A stretch of 50,235 nucleotides of DNA, taken from Paraburkholderia tropica. Its GTDB lineage: Bacteria; Pseudomonadota; Gammaproteobacteria; Burkholderiales; Burkholderiaceae. A program made the translations under genes and the position numbers. The DNA lies in contig NZ_FNZM01000024.1 in the NCBI RefSeq assembly GCF_900109265.1, positions 79,439 through 129,673 of the forward strand, given 5' to 3'. Positions 39,228-47,141 of the stretch are shown here, piece after piece (within the stretch, counting starts at the first letter, position 1; every line of letters starts with the position of its first letter). The notes under the pieces were generated by a model that saw only the letters and a list, made by a program, of their open reading frames with translations, did not search any database and was not told the origin of the DNA.

Positions 39228-39662
39228 TCACTCGGCAAAAGAACCGCCTGCTGCTTCAATCGCAGCACGCGCGTTCTTCGTCGCACCCAGACCCTTAACG
39301 ACGACCTTACGCTTGATCTCGCCAGTAGCGATGATCTTTGCGCTGCGGGTCAGTTCGCCAACGAGGCCTGCCTGCTTGAGAGCCAGCAGATCGATTTCGT
39401 CGACCGGCAGCTTCTCGATGTCGGCGAGGCGCACTTCACCGACGAATTCCTTCGTCAGCGAGGTGAAGCCACGCTTCGGCAGACGACGCTGCAGAGGCAT
39501 TTGACCGCCTTCGAAGCCAACCTTGTGGAAGCCGCCCGAACGCGATTTCTGACCCTTGTGACCACGGCCAGCGGTCTTGCCGAGGCCGGAGCCGATGCCG
39601 CGACCGACGCGACGCTTTGCGTGCTTCGCGCCTTCTGCCGGCTTCAGGTTATTCAATTCCAT
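39228..39662 (-). CDS. rplO: 50S ribosomal protein L15
   Basis: 144 aa. MELNNLKPAEGAKHAKRRVG, then the glycine-rich GRGIGSGLGKTAGRGHKGQK loop that penetrates 23S rRNA, and QMPLQRRLPKRGF. The ATG at 39662 is preferred over a TTG two codons upstream. It follows rpmD. Confidence 0.98.
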   Translation of the reverse strand: MELNNLKPAEGAKHAKRRVGRGIGSGLGKTAGRGHKGQKSRSGGFHKVGFEGGQMPLQRRLPKRGFTSLTKEFVGEVRLADIEKLPVDEIDLLALKQAGLVGELTRSAKIIATGEIKRKVVVKGLGATKNARAAIEAAGGSFAE

Positions 39663-39691
39663 TTTCAACTCCTGGAGTCTTGGTCGACCGC

Positions 39692-39874
39692 TTAGCCGAT
39701 GACCTTAACGAGGTACGAGACCTTGTTGATCATGCCGCGCACAGCCGGCGTGTCCTGAAGCTCGGAGACCGAGTTCAGGCGGCGCAGGCCGAGACCGCGC
39801 ACGGTGGCACGGTGCGTTTCGCGGGTCCCAATCAGGCTCTTGACGAGCTGAACCTTGACAGTTTTTTCAGACAT
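39692..39874 (-). CDS. rpmD: 50S ribosomal protein L30
   Basis: 60 aa, full length for L30: MSEKTVKVQLVKSLIGTRET, then RGLGLRRLNSVSELQDTPAV and NKVSYLVKVIG. It starts 11 bp behind rpsE. The ATG at 39874 is chosen over one three codons upstream. Confidence 0.97.
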   Translation of the reverse strand: MSEKTVKVQLVKSLIGTRETHRATVRGLGLRRLNSVSELQDTPAVRGMINKVSYLVKVIG

Positions 39875-39885
39875 GGTGCCCACCC

Positions 39886-40404
39886 TTAGCCCAGAATTTC
39901 TTCGACGGACTTGCCGCGCTTCGCCGCGATGTCGGCCGGGGTCGACTGCTTGCGCAGACCGTCCAGCGTTGCACGAACGAGGTTGTACGGGTTCGTCGAA
40001 CCGTGGCTCTTGGCCACGACGTTCTGCACGCCCATCACGTCGAACACTGCGCGCATCGGGCCGCCGGCGATCACGCCCGTACCAGCCTTCGCCGGAGCGA
40101 GGAGGACGACCGATGCGCCATGCTTGCCGTGCACTTCGTGTTGCAGGGTGCCGTTCTTCAGGGGCACCTTGAACATGTTGCGACGAGCTTGTTCCATCGC
40201 CTTCTGGACAGCGACGGGCACTTCTTTCGACTTGCCCTTGCCCATACCGACGCGGCCATCACCATCGCCAACCACGGTCAGTGCGGCGAAGCCGAGAATA
40301 CGGCCACCCTTCACGACCTTGGTCACGCGATTGACCGAAATCATTTTTTCACGAAGGCCGTCGTCGCGTTCGTCAGCCTGAACTTTCGCTTGCATCTTTG
40401 CCAT
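39886..40404 (-). CDS. rpsE: 30S ribosomal protein S5
   Basis: 172 aa. The N-terminal dsRNA-binding fold has REKMISVNRVTKVVKGGRIL and FAALTVVGDGDGRVGMGKGK. The C-terminal part has GGPMRAVFDVMGVQNVVAKS and SHGSTNPYNLVRATLDGL. It lies at the mRNA entry site and is a known spectinomycin and ram site. Between rplR and rpmD. Confidence 0.98.
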   Translation of the reverse strand: MAKMQAKVQADERDDGLREKMISVNRVTKVVKGGRILGFAALTVVGDGDGRVGMGKGKSKEVPVAVQKAMEQARRNMFKVPLKNGTLQHEVHGKHGASVVLLAPAKAGTGVIAGGPMRAVFDVMGVQNVVAKSHGSTNPYNLVRATLDGLRKQSTPADIAAKRGKSVEEILG

Positions 40405-40418
40405 GACGAATTCCTTCC

Positions 40419-40784
40419 TTAGAACTTGAGCCCGGCTTCGCGCGCAGCATCAGCCAGCGCCTTGACGCGGCCGTGATAGCGGAAACCCGAGCGGTCAAAG
40501 GCGACGGATTCGATGCCGGCGGCCTTAGCCTTTTCTGCGATACGCTTGCCGATCAGCGAGGCAGCGGCGACATTGCCACCCTTGCCCGACTGGTCAGCCA
40601 GTTGCGCACGCACTTCGGCTTCAAGCGTCGACGCGCTGGCCAGCACCTTGGTGCCGCAGGGCGAGAACACTTGCGCATAAATGTGCGTGTTCGTGCGATG
40701 CACGGCCAGGCGCGCGACTTGCAGCTCAGCGATCTTGAGACGCGTCTGACGAGCGCGGCGCAGGCGAGATTGAGTCTTATCCAT
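40419..40784 (-). CDS. rplR: 50S ribosomal protein L18
   Basis: 121 aa. 5S rRNA binder: MDKTQSRLRRARQTRLKIAE, RLAVHRTNTHIYAQVFSPCG and VAFDRSGFRYHGRVKALADA at the C-terminus. Order rplF-rplR-rpsE is conserved. Confidence 0.98.
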   Translation of the reverse strand: MDKTQSRLRRARQTRLKIAELQVARLAVHRTNTHIYAQVFSPCGTKVLASASTLEAEVRAQLADQSGKGGNVAAASLIGKRIAEKAKAAGIESVAFDRSGFRYHGRVKALADAAREAGLKF

Positions 40785-40796
40785 GATTGCGCACCC

Positions 40797-41327
40797 TTAC
40801 TTCTTCTTCGTTTCTTTGAGGATCACAACCTCGTCGGCGTAACGCACACCCTTGCCCTTGTAGGGCTCAGGCGGGCGATAACCGCGCACTTCGGCTGCGG
40901 TTTGGCCGACTTTCTGCTTGTCGATCCCCTTGATCACGATTTCCGTTTGCGACGGGGTTTCGGCCTTCACGCCTTCCGGCATCTGGTGCACCACCGGGTG
41001 CGAGAAACCCAGCGACAGGTTCAGCTTGTCGCCTTGCGCTTGAGCACGGTAACCGACGCCAACCAGCGTCAGCTTGCGCTCAAAACCCTTCGTCACGCCT
41101 TGCACCATGTTCGCGACGATCGCGCGCATCGTGCCAGACATCGCGTTTGCTTCGCGGCTGTCGTCGGCCGGCTCGAACTTGAGCGTGCCGTTGTCGTTCA
41201 CCACCTTCACGAGGCGGTTCGCAGCTTGCGAAATCGTACCCAGCGCGCCCTTGACGGTAATCTTCTCGTCGCTGAGCGTCGCTTCTGCGCCTTGCAGCGC
41301 GACCGGGCTCTTACCTACTCGAGACAT
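40797..41327 (-). CDS. rplF: 50S ribosomal protein L6
   Basis: 176 aa. MSRVGKSPVALQGAEATLSD, LVGVGYRAQAQGDKLNLSLG and the C-terminal VRGYRPPEPYKGKGVRYADE are the L6 landmarks. It sits near the factor-binding site. It lies 12 bp upstream of rplR. Confidence 0.98.
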   Translation of the reverse strand: MSRVGKSPVALQGAEATLSDEKITVKGALGTISQAANRLVKVVNDNGTLKFEPADDSREANAMSGTMRAIVANMVQGVTKGFERKLTLVGVGYRAQAQGDKLNLSLGFSHPVVHQMPEGVKAETPSQTEIVIKGIDKQKVGQTAAEVRGYRPPEPYKGKGVRYADEVVILKETKKK

Positions 41328-41345
41328 GTTTCTTCTCCTTAGGCC

Positions 41346-41741
41346 TTAAGCGACGTAGCAGATAACTTCGCCGCCGACGCCAGTAGCGCGTGCCTTGCGG
41401 TCCGTCATCACACCCTTGGGCGTCGACACGATCGCAACGCCGAGGCCATTCATGACCTGCGGGATGTCGTTGCGGCCGCGGTACACGCGCAGACCCGGCT
41501 TCGAGACGCGTTCGATGCGCTCGATAACGGGACGGCCAGCGTAGTACTTCAACGCGATGTTCAATTCCGACTTCGCACCTTCGGTTTTCACCGCGAAGTC
41601 ATCGATATAACCTTCGTCCTTCAGAACCTGCGCAATCGCAATCTTCACTTTCGACGAGGGCATAGCAACCGAAACTTTCTCGACCATCTGCGCATTGCGG
41701 ATGCGAGTCAGCATATCGGCGATAGGATCACTCATGCTCAT
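41346..41741 (-). CDS. rpsH: 30S ribosomal protein S8
   Basis: 131 aa. MSMSDPIADMLTRIRNAQMV, then KPGLRVYRGRNDIPQVMNGL and GVMTDRKARATGVGGEVICY. The ATG at 41741 follows AGGAG at eight bases and is preferred over the ATG two codons in. In E. coli S8 represses spc operon translation at an rplE leader site. Confidence 0.98.
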   Translation of the reverse strand: MSMSDPIADMLTRIRNAQMVEKVSVAMPSSKVKIAIAQVLKDEGYIDDFAVKTEGAKSELNIALKYYAGRPVIERIERVSKPGLRVYRGRNDIPQVMNGLGVAIVSTPKGVMTDRKARATGVGGEVICYVA

Positions 41742-41755
41742 TTATGTTTCTCCTA

Positions 41756-42061
41756 TTACCAGCTCGCCTTGGTGATGCCAGGGATCTCACCACGGAACGC
41801 GATTTCACGAATCTTGTTACGTGCGAGACCGAATTTGCGGAACGTGCCACGCGGACGGCCCGTGATCGCGCAGCGGTTACGCTTGCGAGTCGGGTTCGAG
41901 TTGCGGGGCAGTTGTTGCAGTTCCAGGCGAGCTGCGTAGCGCTCTTCTTCCGACTTGCTTTGGTCGTCGATGATCGCCTTCAGCTCTGCGCGCTTCGGCG
42001 CAAATTTCGCTGCCAGACGAGCGCGCTTCTTTTCACGTTCGATCAGTGCCAGTTTAGCCAC
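41756..42061 (-). CDS. rpsN: 30S ribosomal protein S14
   Basis: 101 aa, the long zinc-independent type without the CxxC pairs. It begins at GTG: MAKLALIEREKKRARLAAKF; the C-terminal RCAITGRPRGTFRKFGLARN and IPGITKASW are standard. Between rplE and rpsH. Confidence 0.97.
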   Translation of the reverse strand: MAKLALIEREKKRARLAAKFAPKRAELKAIIDDQSKSEEERYAARLELQQLPRNSNPTRKRNRCAITGRPRGTFRKFGLARNKIREIAFRGEIPGITKASW

Positions 42062-42068
42062 GGTAACC

Positions 42069-42608
42069 TCAGTTTCTGAACGGGAACTTGAAGCTGGCGA
42101 GCAGTGCCTTTGCTTCTTCGTCGGTCTTCGCGGTCGTCGTGATGCTGATGTTCAGCCCACGCAGCGCGTCGATCTTGTCGTAGTCAATTTCGGGGAAAAT
42201 GATCTGCTCTTTCACACCGATGTTGTAGTTACCACGGCCATCGAACGCCTTGCCCGACACGCCACGGAAGTCGCGCACGCGGGGGAGCGCAACCGTCACG
42301 AAACGGTCCAGGAATTCGTACATTGCCTGGCCACGCAGCGTGACCATCGTGCCGATCGGGTAGCCTTCACGGATCTTGAAACCGGCGATTGCCTTGCGCG
42401 ACTTCGTCACGACAGGCTTTTGACCGGCGATCTTCGTGAGGTCGCCCACGGCGTGCTCAAGCACTTTCTTGTCAGCAACGGCTTCACCGACACCCATGTT
42501 CAGGGTGATCTTGGTGAGGCGCGGCACTTCCATGATCGACTTGTAACCGAACTTCTCGATCAGGCCGGGAACGACCTTCTCTTTATAAAATTCTTGCAAA
42601 CGTGCCAT
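42069..42608 (-). CDS. rplE: 50S ribosomal protein L5
   Basis: 179 aa. 5S rRNA-binding protein touching the P-site tRNA. MARLQEFYKEKVVPGLIEKF, then TLNMGVGEAVADKK, QKPVVTKSRKAIAGFKIREG and the C-terminal NISITTTAKTDEEAKALLAS. It overlaps nothing; 16 bp from rplX. Confidence 0.98.
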   Translation of the reverse strand: MARLQEFYKEKVVPGLIEKFGYKSIMEVPRLTKITLNMGVGEAVADKKVLEHAVGDLTKIAGQKPVVTKSRKAIAGFKIREGYPIGTMVTLRGQAMYEFLDRFVTVALPRVRDFRGVSGKAFDGRGNYNIGVKEQIIFPEIDYDKIDALRGLNISITTTAKTDEEAKALLASFKFPFRN

Positions 42609-42624
42609 TTTTTACTCCGCAGCG

Positions 42625-42933
42625 TCAGGCGCTCAGAACAGCACCGGTCGTCTTAAGGAAACGAACCTTCTTGTCCCCTTCGACCTTGATGCCCACGCGC
42701 GACGGCTTGCCGTTCGCGTCGACCAATGCGACGTTCGAGATAGCCAGCGGCATTGCCTTGGCTTCAACGCCACCCGTCGTACCCTTCATGGGGTTCGGCT
42801 TAACATGCTTCTTCGCGATGTTGATGCCTTCGACGGTCACGCGGTCTGCGCCGATACCTACCACGACGCCGCGCTTGCCCTTGTCTTTGCCAGTGACGAC
42901 GATAACTTCGTCACCCTTGCGAATCTTGTTCAT
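42625..42933 (-). CDS. rplX: 50S ribosomal protein L24
   Basis: 102 aa. KOW-motif protein that starts 50S assembly: MNKIRKGDEVIVVTGKDKGK, then EGINIAKKHVKPNPMKGTTG. Nine bases behind rplN. Confidence 0.98.
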   Translation of the reverse strand: MNKIRKGDEVIVVTGKDKGKRGVVVGIGADRVTVEGINIAKKHVKPNPMKGTTGGVEAKAMPLAISNVALVDANGKPSRVGIKVEGDKKVRFLKTTGAVLSA

Positions 42934-42942
42934 CGCGACTCC

Positions 42943-43311
42943 TTACAGCACTTCCGGCGCCAGCGAAACGATCTTCATGAATCGTTCGCTACGCAGCTCA
43001 CGCGTGACCGGCCCGAAAATACGGGTGCCGATCGGCTCAAGCTTGGTGTTCAAAAGCACGGCGGCGTTGCCATCGAACTTGATCAGCGAGCCGTCTTGAC
43101 GGCGCACGCCCTTCGCGGTGCGAACCACAACAGCGTTGTAGATTTCGCCCTTTTTCACGCGCCCACGCGGCGTTGCTTCCTTGACGGTCACCTTGATGAT
43201 GTCGCCAATGCTGGCATAACGACGCTTCGAGCCGCCGAGCACCTTGATGCACATGACTTCACGCGCACCCGTGTTGTCGGCTACTTCAAGCCGAGTTTCG
43301 GTCTGGATCAT
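42943..43311 (-). CDS. rplN: 50S ribosomal protein L14
   Basis: 122 aa. MIQTETRLEVADNTGAREVM, VKKGEIYNAVVVRTAKGVRR and IFGPVTRELRSERFMKIVSL match L14 throughout. First gene of the spc-type unit, preceded by a 240-nt leader and its own promoter, as in E. coli where Pspc also precedes rplN. Confidence 0.98.
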   Translation of the reverse strand: MIQTETRLEVADNTGAREVMCIKVLGGSKRRYASIGDIIKVTVKEATPRGRVKKGEIYNAVVVRTAKGVRRQDGSLIKFDGNAAVLLNTKLEPIGTRIFGPVTRELRSERFMKIVSLAPEVL

Positions 43312-43364
43312 GGTTTATCTATCCCAACTTAATCCGGTCGCGCCACCATGGCACATCCGGTCAG

Positions 43365-43372
43365 TCTTGGTC
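43365..43372 (-). repeat. Third GACCAAGA box, in the rplN leader
   Basis: Minus-strand GACCAAGA, identical to the left arm of the inverted repeat around the rplN promoter, about 54 bp ahead of the rplN start. Confidence 0.5.
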
Positions 43373-43560
43373 CCGTCAGCCGCGCCGCCACTAGAACGAC
43401 CGCTCAGCTGCTTGGGTATGAACAGCAGCGACGGCAAACGAAACCGGCCATCGCATTCCGGTGAATCTTGCTAACCCGGACTGGCGCCCGGATTTTGCTT
43501 CCCCTTTCATGTTTACCCGCTGCTTTGCCAACAGCGCGCCCATAAAGAGGGAAGACCAAG

Positions 43561-43589
43561 ACTATAACTCGATAATCTTGGTCTAGCAA
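43561..43589 (-). promoter_or_regulatory. Sigma70 promoter of the rplN (spc) operon, flanked by an inverted repeat
   Basis: Minus-strand TTGCTA (43584-43589), 17-bp spacer, TATAGT (43561-43566). GACCAAGA lies in the spacer next to the -35 and TCTTGGTC just past the -10, making a perfect 8-bp inverted repeat over the -10 region. Initiation is expected near 43553. Confidence 0.8.
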
Positions 43590-43627
43590 GCGAAATCTTC
43601 TGCGATTTCAACTACTTCTGCACCCCG

Positions 43628-43647
43628 GGGAGAGACCCCCGGGATGT
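43628..43647 (-). terminator. Hairpin behind rpsQ
   Basis: Minus-strand CCCGGGG-GTCTCT-CCCCGGG, a 7-bp GC stem. There is no T-run, so it ends the rplC-rpsQ unit only weakly or protects its 3' end. Confidence 0.45.
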
Positions 43648-43669
43648 TTCATCATCTGAAACGGGCGTT

Positions 43670-43942
43670 TTAGATGACGCGTGCTGCTTCTACAAGCTTC
43701 GACACGGTCCAGGCCTTCGTCTTCGACAGCGGACGGGTCTCCTGGATTTCAACGAGGTCACCCTCGTTGTACGTGTTCGATTCGTCGTGAGCGTGGTACT
43801 TCTTCGACTGCACGACGTACTTGCCGTAGATCGGGTGCTTGACGCGGCGCTCGACCAGGACGGTGACCGTCTTGTCCATCTTGTTGCTGACGACCTTGCC
43901 GACCAGCGTCCGCTTAAGCGAGGTTTTCACGCTTTCGTTCAT
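43670..43942 (-). CDS. rpsQ: 30S ribosomal protein S17
   Basis: 90 aa. OB-fold protein: MNESVKTSLKRTLVGKVVSN, DKTVTVLVERRVKHPIYGKY and GDLVEIQETRPLSKTKAW. Last gene of the S10-type unit. Its ATG overlaps the rpmC stop (ATGA). Confidence 0.98.
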   Translation of the reverse strand: MNESVKTSLKRTLVGKVVSNKMDKTVTVLVERRVKHPIYGKYVVQSKKYHAHDESNTYNEGDLVEIQETRPLSKTKAWTVSKLVEAARVI

Positions 43943-44133
43943 TTCTGGTTCGCCTTCTGAGTCAGGACGGTCCGCACACGTGCGATGTCGCGACGAACCT
44001 TCTTCAGCTGGCTCGTGTTCGTGAGCTGCTGGGTCGCGAGTTGCATGCGCAGGCCGAATTGCGCCTTCAAGAGGTCCGACAGCTCTTGATCGAGCGCGGC
44101 CTTGTCTTTCTGAAGAAGTTCAGATGCCTTCAT
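43939..44133 (-). CDS. rpmC: 50S ribosomal protein L29
   Basis: 64 aa. MKASELLQKDKAALDQELSD, then LKAQFGLRMQLATQQLTNTS and RRDIARVRTVLTQKANQK. The ATG at 44133 has AAGGAG six bases upstream; another ATG one codon before would be too close. It overlaps rpsQ by 4 nt. Confidence 0.97.
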   Translation of the reverse strand: MKASELLQKDKAALDQELSDLLKAQFGLRMQLATQQLTNTSQLKKVRRDIARVRTVLTQKANQK

Positions 44134-44143
44134 CATTAACTCC

Positions 44144-44560
44144 TTAGGCGCCGAGCTGGCGAACCATGAAGACCGTCTTCAGCGGCAGCTTCGCTGCAGC
44201 CAGACGGAACGCTTCACGAGCCAGTTCTTCGGACACACCATCCATTTCGTACAGCATCTTGCCCGGTTGAATCTCTGCGACGTAGTACTCAGGGTTACCC
44301 TTACCGTTACCCATACGCACTTCCGCCGGCTTTTGCGAGATCGGCTTGTCCGGGAAGATACGGATCCAGATGCGGCCGCCACGCTTGATGTGACGCGTCA
44401 TTGCACGACGCGCCGCTTCAATCTGACGTGCGGTCAGGCGACCACGACCGATAGCCTTCAGACCGTATTCACCGAACGAAACTGCGTTGCCGCGCGTTGC
44501 GACGCCGGTGTTACGACCCTTCTGCTCTTTGCGATACTTCCTGCGTTTCGGTTGCAGCAT
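44144..44560 (-). CDS. rplP: 50S ribosomal protein L16
   Basis: 138 aa. MLQPKRRKYRKEQKGRNTGV, GRLTARQIEAARRAMTRHIK, GGRIWIRIFPDKPISQKPAE and MGNGKGNPEYYVAEIQPGKM identify it fully. L16 organises the A-site region of 23S rRNA. Immediately behind rpsC (2 bp). Confidence 0.98.
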   Translation of the reverse strand: MLQPKRRKYRKEQKGRNTGVATRGNAVSFGEYGLKAIGRGRLTARQIEAARRAMTRHIKRGGRIWIRIFPDKPISQKPAEVRMGNGKGNPEYYVAEIQPGKMLYEMDGVSEELAREAFRLAAAKLPLKTVFMVRQLGA

Positions 44561-44562
44561 CG

Positions 44563-45357
44563 TTATTCTCCACTCTTGCCGTCACCGCCGGCAGCGCCAC
44601 GGCGCGGTGCGCCACGGCGTGCGCCCGGTGCACCTTCGCCATCACGGCGCGGACGACGATCGCCCGGGCGCGCGTTGCGGCGCGGACGCTTTTCTTCGGC
44701 GACTTCTTCCACCACCGGTGCGTCGTTGCGGCCGAGCGTGTCGCCCTTGTAGACCCAAACCTTCACGCCGATGATGCCGTACGTCGTCTTCGCTTCCGAG
44801 GTTGCGTAGTCGATGTCAGCACGCAGCGTGTGAAGCGGCACTCGACCTTCGCGGTACCACTCGGTACGTGCGATTTCGATACCGTTCAGACGGCCGGCGC
44901 TCATGATCTTGATGCCCTGGGCACCCAGACGCATCGCGTTCTGCATCGCGCGCTTCATTGCGCGACGGAACATGATGCGGCGCTCGAGCTGCTGCGTGAT
45001 CGAGTCGGCGATCAGCTGCGCGTCGGTTTCCGGCTTGCGGATTTCTTCGATGTTCACATGAACCGGAACGCCCATGCGCTTCTGGAGTTCGGCCTTGAGG
45101 AGTTCGATGTCCTCGCCCTTCTTGCCGATCACCACACCCGGGCGCGAGCTGTAAATCGTGATGCGAGCGTTCTTAGCCGGACGCTCGATCACAACACGGC
45201 CCACCGAAGCGTTCTTCAGCTTCTTCTTCAGGTATTCACGAACACCGATGTCTTCCTTCAACATCGCCGCGAAATTGTTGTTGTTCGCGTACCAACGCGA
45301 AGCCCAATTGCGGCTGACGGCCAAACGGAAGCCAGTCGGATGAATTTTCTGTCCCAT
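44563..45357 (-). CDS. rpsC: 30S ribosomal protein S3
   Basis: 264 aa. MGQKIHPTGFRLAVSRNWAS, a KH domain with RPGVVIGKKGEDIELLKAEL, and the C-terminal ADIDYATSEAKTTYGIIGVK. After residue about 212 comes an Arg/Gly-rich tail (RRPRRDGEGAPGARRGAPRR) that is longer than in E. coli but usual in betaproteobacteria. It has mRNA helicase contacts at the entry channel. Confidence 0.98.
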   Translation of the reverse strand: MGQKIHPTGFRLAVSRNWASRWYANNNNFAAMLKEDIGVREYLKKKLKNASVGRVVIERPAKNARITIYSSRPGVVIGKKGEDIELLKAELQKRMGVPVHVNIEEIRKPETDAQLIADSITQQLERRIMFRRAMKRAMQNAMRLGAQGIKIMSAGRLNGIEIARTEWYREGRVPLHTLRADIDYATSEAKTTYGIIGVKVWVYKGDTLGRNDAPVVEEVAEEKRPRRNARPGDRRPRRDGEGAPGARRGAPRRGAAGGDGKSGE

Positions 45358-45368
45358 CGTATGGCTCC

Positions 45369-45698
45369 TTAATTCCCGACCGTCACAGTGATGTGACAGG
45401 ATTGCTTCTCGATGCGGTTGCCGCGGCCCTTGGCGCGCGCGGTGAAACGCTTCAGCGAAGCCGCCTTGTCGACGTAGATGCTCTTGATCTTGAGCTCGTC
45501 GATGTCCGCGCCTTCGTTGTGTTCCGCGTTTGCGATCGCCGAGAGCACAACCTTTTTCACGATGCCAGCCGCTTTCTTCGGCGAGAACGTCAGAACGTTC
45601 AGTGCCTTGTCAACCGGCAGACCGCGGATCTGGTCAGCCACAAGACGCGTCTTCTGCGCCGAGATGCGGGCACCGCGATGAATTGCCTTCACTTCCAT
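45369..45698 (-). CDS. rplV: 50S ribosomal protein L22
   Basis: 109 aa. [40 protein letters not shown] and the exit-tunnel loop [20 protein letters not shown], a macrolide-resistance site in other species. Between rpsS and rpsC. Confidence 0.98.
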
Positions 45699-45710
45699 CT
45701 TGATTGCCCC

Positions 45711-45986
45711 TTATTTCTTGGCCTTCTTGTCGGCCGCGTGACCCTTGAACGTACGGGTCAGTGCGAACTCGCCAAGCTTGTGGCCGACCATGTTTTCCGT
45801 GACATACACCGGAACGTGTTGACGGCCGTTATGCACGGCGATCGTCAGGCCGATGAAGTCCGGCAGGATCGTCGAACGACGCGACCAGGTCTTGATCGGT
45901 TTCTTGTCGCGCGTAGCTGCAGCCGCCTCAACCTTCTTCAGCAAATGGGCGTCGCAGAACGGACCTTTCTTAATAGAACGTGCCAT
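45711..45986 (-). CDS. rpsS: 30S ribosomal protein S19
   Basis: 91 aa. MARSIKKGPFCDAHLLKKVE, TWSRRSTILPDFIGLTIAVH and NMVGHKLGEFALTRTFKGHA are standard. It sits with S13 in the 30S head. 10 bp behind rplB. Confidence 0.98.
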   Translation of the reverse strand: MARSIKKGPFCDAHLLKKVEAAAATRDKKPIKTWSRRSTILPDFIGLTIAVHNGRQHVPVYVTENMVGHKLGEFALTRTFKGHAADKKAKK

Positions 45987-45996
45987 TGCCTACTCC

Positions 45997-46824
45997 TTAG
46001 CGCTTGTGACGGCGCTGGACGATCATGCTCGTCGTGCGCTTGTTGCTGCGGGTGCGGTAGCCCTTAGCCGGCGTGCCCCACGGGCTAACCGGATCGCGAC
46101 CAGCAGCAGTCTTGCCTTCACCACCACCGTGCGGGTGGTCAACCGGGTTCATTGCAACGCCGCGGACCGTCGGGCGGATGCCGCGCCAGCGGTTCGCACC
46201 AGCCTTACCGATTTGACGGAGGCTGTGTTCTTCGTTGCCCACTTCACCGATCGTTGCGCGGCACTCAACGTGGACGCGGCGGATTTCGCCCGAACGCAGA
46301 CGAACCTGCGCGTAGACGCCTTCGCGTGCCAGCAGCATTGCCGACGTACCAGCCGAACGCGCGATCTGCGCGCCCTTGCCCGGCAGCATTTCGATGCAGT
46401 GGATCGTCGTACCGACCGGGATGTTGCGGATCGGCAGAGCGTTACCCGACTTGATCGGCGCTTCCGAACCCGACATCAGCGGCTGGCCAACCACCGCGCC
46501 CTTCGGGGCGATGATGTAGCGACGCTCACCGTCTGCGTACAGAACCAGCGCGATGTTCGCGCTACGGTTCGGGTCGTATTCCAGGCGTTCGATCTTTGCC
46601 GGAATGCCGTCCTTCGTACGACGGAAGTCGATCACGCGGTAGTGCTGCTTGTGACCACCACCCTTGTGACGGGTCGTGATACGACCATTGTTGTTACGGC
46701 CAGCCGTCTTGGATTGCGTGTCGAGCAGCGCCGCGAACGGCTTGCCCGTGTGCAGATCCTTGTTGACGATCTTGACCATCGCGCGGCGACCCGGCGAAGT
46801 CGGCTTAACTTTCACGATTGCCAT
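45997..46824 (-). CDS. rplB: 50S ribosomal protein L2
   Basis: 275 aa. MAIVKVKPTSPGRRAMVKIV; the C-terminal RGVAMNPVDHPHGGGEGKTA contains the conserved His needed for peptidyl transferase activity. RGIRPTVRG and TRSNKRTTSMIVQRRHKR are also present. It starts 2 bp behind rplW. Confidence 0.98.
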   Translation of the reverse strand: MAIVKVKPTSPGRRAMVKIVNKDLHTGKPFAALLDTQSKTAGRNNNGRITTRHKGGGHKQHYRVIDFRRTKDGIPAKIERLEYDPNRSANIALVLYADGERRYIIAPKGAVVGQPLMSGSEAPIKSGNALPIRNIPVGTTIHCIEMLPGKGAQIARSAGTSAMLLAREGVYAQVRLRSGEIRRVHVECRATIGEVGNEEHSLRQIGKAGANRWRGIRPTVRGVAMNPVDHPHGGGEGKTAAGRDPVSPWGTPAKGYRTRSNKRTTSMIVQRRHKR

Positions 46825-46826
46825 GA

Positions 46827-47141
46827 TTACTTGGCCTCCGCTTCAAAGTTGATTTCCTGGCCGGGCTTCAGGCAGACGTACGCCTTCTTCACGTCCTTGC
46901 GCTTGCCGTTGAAGCGGCCAAAGCGCTTGGCTTTACCCTTCTGGACCAGCACGTTGACGGAGTCAACTTCCACCTTGAACATCAGCTCGACAGCAGCCTT
47001 GACTTCCTGCTTCGTCGCATCCGGGGCGACTTCGAAGACGACTTGTTCGTTCTTCTCCGCCACCAGCGTCGCCTTTTCGGAGATCACCGGCGCGAGCAGG
47101 ACCTGCATCAAACGATGATCGTTCTTGCGAATCTCGCTCAT
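46827..47141 (-). CDS. rplW: 50S ribosomal protein L23
   Basis: 104 aa. MSEIRKNDHRLMQVLLAPVI, SEKATLVAEKNEQVVFEVAP and KGKAKRFGRFNGKRKDVKKA. L23 is the docking site for SRP and trigger factor at the tunnel exit. Its ATG overlaps the rplD stop by 4 nt. Confidence 0.98.
   Translation of the reverse strand: MSEIRKNDHRLMQVLLAPVISEKATLVAEKNEQVVFEVAPDATKQEVKAAVELMFKVEVDSVNVLVQKGKAKRFGRFNGKRKDVKKAYVCLKPGQEINFEAEAK

Larger units (their letters stand above)
43312..43669. other. S10/spc operon boundary: leader and promoter region of rplN
   Basis: 358 bp without a gene. Contents on the minus strand: a GC hairpin behind rpsQ (about 43628-43647), the rplN promoter at 43561-43589, and a ~240-nt GC-rich leader with several short hairpins. 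No credible leader peptide with SD was found. The word GACCAAGA or its complement occurs three times. Confidence 0.7.

Noticed and set aside
43404..43589. Possible 61-aa leader peptide before rplN
   Set aside because: Its start lies upstream of the inferred transcription start and it has no SD or family resemblance.
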